Source: Bryobacterales bacterium
GTDB lineage: Bacteria > Acidobacteriota > Terriglobia > Bryobacterales > Bryobacteraceae
NCBI GenBank assembly: GCA_003132865.1
Contig: PKYZ01000379.1
Coordinates: forward strand, 1-5,715
DNA: 5,715 bases
Direction of reading: 5' to 3'
The translations under genes and the position numbers were made by a program. This document shows positions 5,537-5,715 of the stretch, in pieces. Position 1 is the first letter of the stretch, and each line of letters opens with the position of its first letter. The notes under the pieces were generated by a model that was given only the letters and a program-made list of their open reading frames with translations, ran no database searches and had not been told where the DNA came from.

Positions 5537-5549
5537 GCCAGTTCCTGGC
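5537..5549. promoter_or_regulatory. Palindrome next to the -10 box (possible operator)
   Basis: GCCAG and CTGGC form a perfect 5-bp inverted repeat around TTC, two bases from the TATACT box, so it would occupy the -35/-10 spacer. A repressor bound there would block polymerase. The arms are short and the site occurs once, so it could be chance. Confidence 0.3.
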
Positions 5550-5715
5550 ACGGGGGCAGGCCGCAAACCCACGAGAAGGGGTCGAGTAACTCTCCATCTT
5601 GTCACCCGCCGCAGTGGGAAGGCCACGCGAACCGGCGGCAGCTAAACACGGCGACGCTATCGTTTGCGCGACAACCGCTTGCTTACGCGCGCGGCTCGGT
5701 ACCACACCCATTCGG

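Noticed and set aside
5546..5566. Sigma-54 type promoter around TGGCAC (5546-5551 on plus)
   Set aside because: The -12 element (TTGC-like) is absent at the required spacing, and the orientation points away from the only nearby gene.
5606..5638. CCGCCG / CGGCGG inverted repeat as a terminator
   Set aside because: Only six GC-rich bases per arm with a 21-base loop and no T-run; expected by chance at this GC content.
5517..5711. N-terminal extension of the pseudo-receiver gene to 5711
   Set aside because: The added residues match no fold, and the receiver's first strand begins right after the ATG at 5516, which has a GAAGAG upstream.

Overview
The window is high-GC bacterial chromosome (roughly 60-65% G+C by eye) with housekeeping and signalling genes on both strands. 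There is no phage, plasmid, CRISPR or intact transposon gene. The gene types fit an Acidobacteriota-like soil bacterium, possibly of the Solibacter/Bryobacter group. They include a long bifunctional Rel, a DUF971 protein, an exported isoaspartyl methyltransferase, a receiver-like/ATPase fusion protein and a short GGCT-AGCC hairpin element. That placement is an inference from style, not from a marker gene.

Layout from left to right. Positions 1-444 contain no gene I can defend; they hold two imperfect dyads and a REP-like hairpin (419-436). Positions 445-3031 are a minus-strand pair: a Rel/SpoT (p)ppGpp synthetase-hydrolase followed, after one base, by a small DUF971 protein, so the two are almost certainly co-transcribed and probably translationally coupled. 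Across a 94-bp divergent gap, a plus-strand gene (3126-3842) encodes a protein-L-isoaspartate O-methyltransferase with an N-terminal export signal. A tRNA-Val(UAC) with encoded CCA follows at 3919-3995. Next, on the minus strand, comes a 5' remnant of an RND-type efflux adaptor (4075-4485). It keeps its ribosome-binding site, lipoprotein signal and first conserved block, then loses recognisable homology. Last, also on the minus strand, is a 280-residue protein joining a degenerate receiver domain to a histidine-kinase-like ATPase domain (4674-5516), with a good -10 box and a small palindrome just upstream of that box.

Functional themes are stress response (Rel alarmone control, protein repair in the envelope) and signalling (pseudo-receiver ATPase). 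The truncated efflux gene beside a tRNA is the main sign of past rearrangement. I found no clear new multi-gene system. The points most worth checking are the catalytically altered pseudo-receiver/ATPase protein, the apparently leaderless GTG start of rel, the rel-DUF971 coupling, and the efflux-adaptor remnant.
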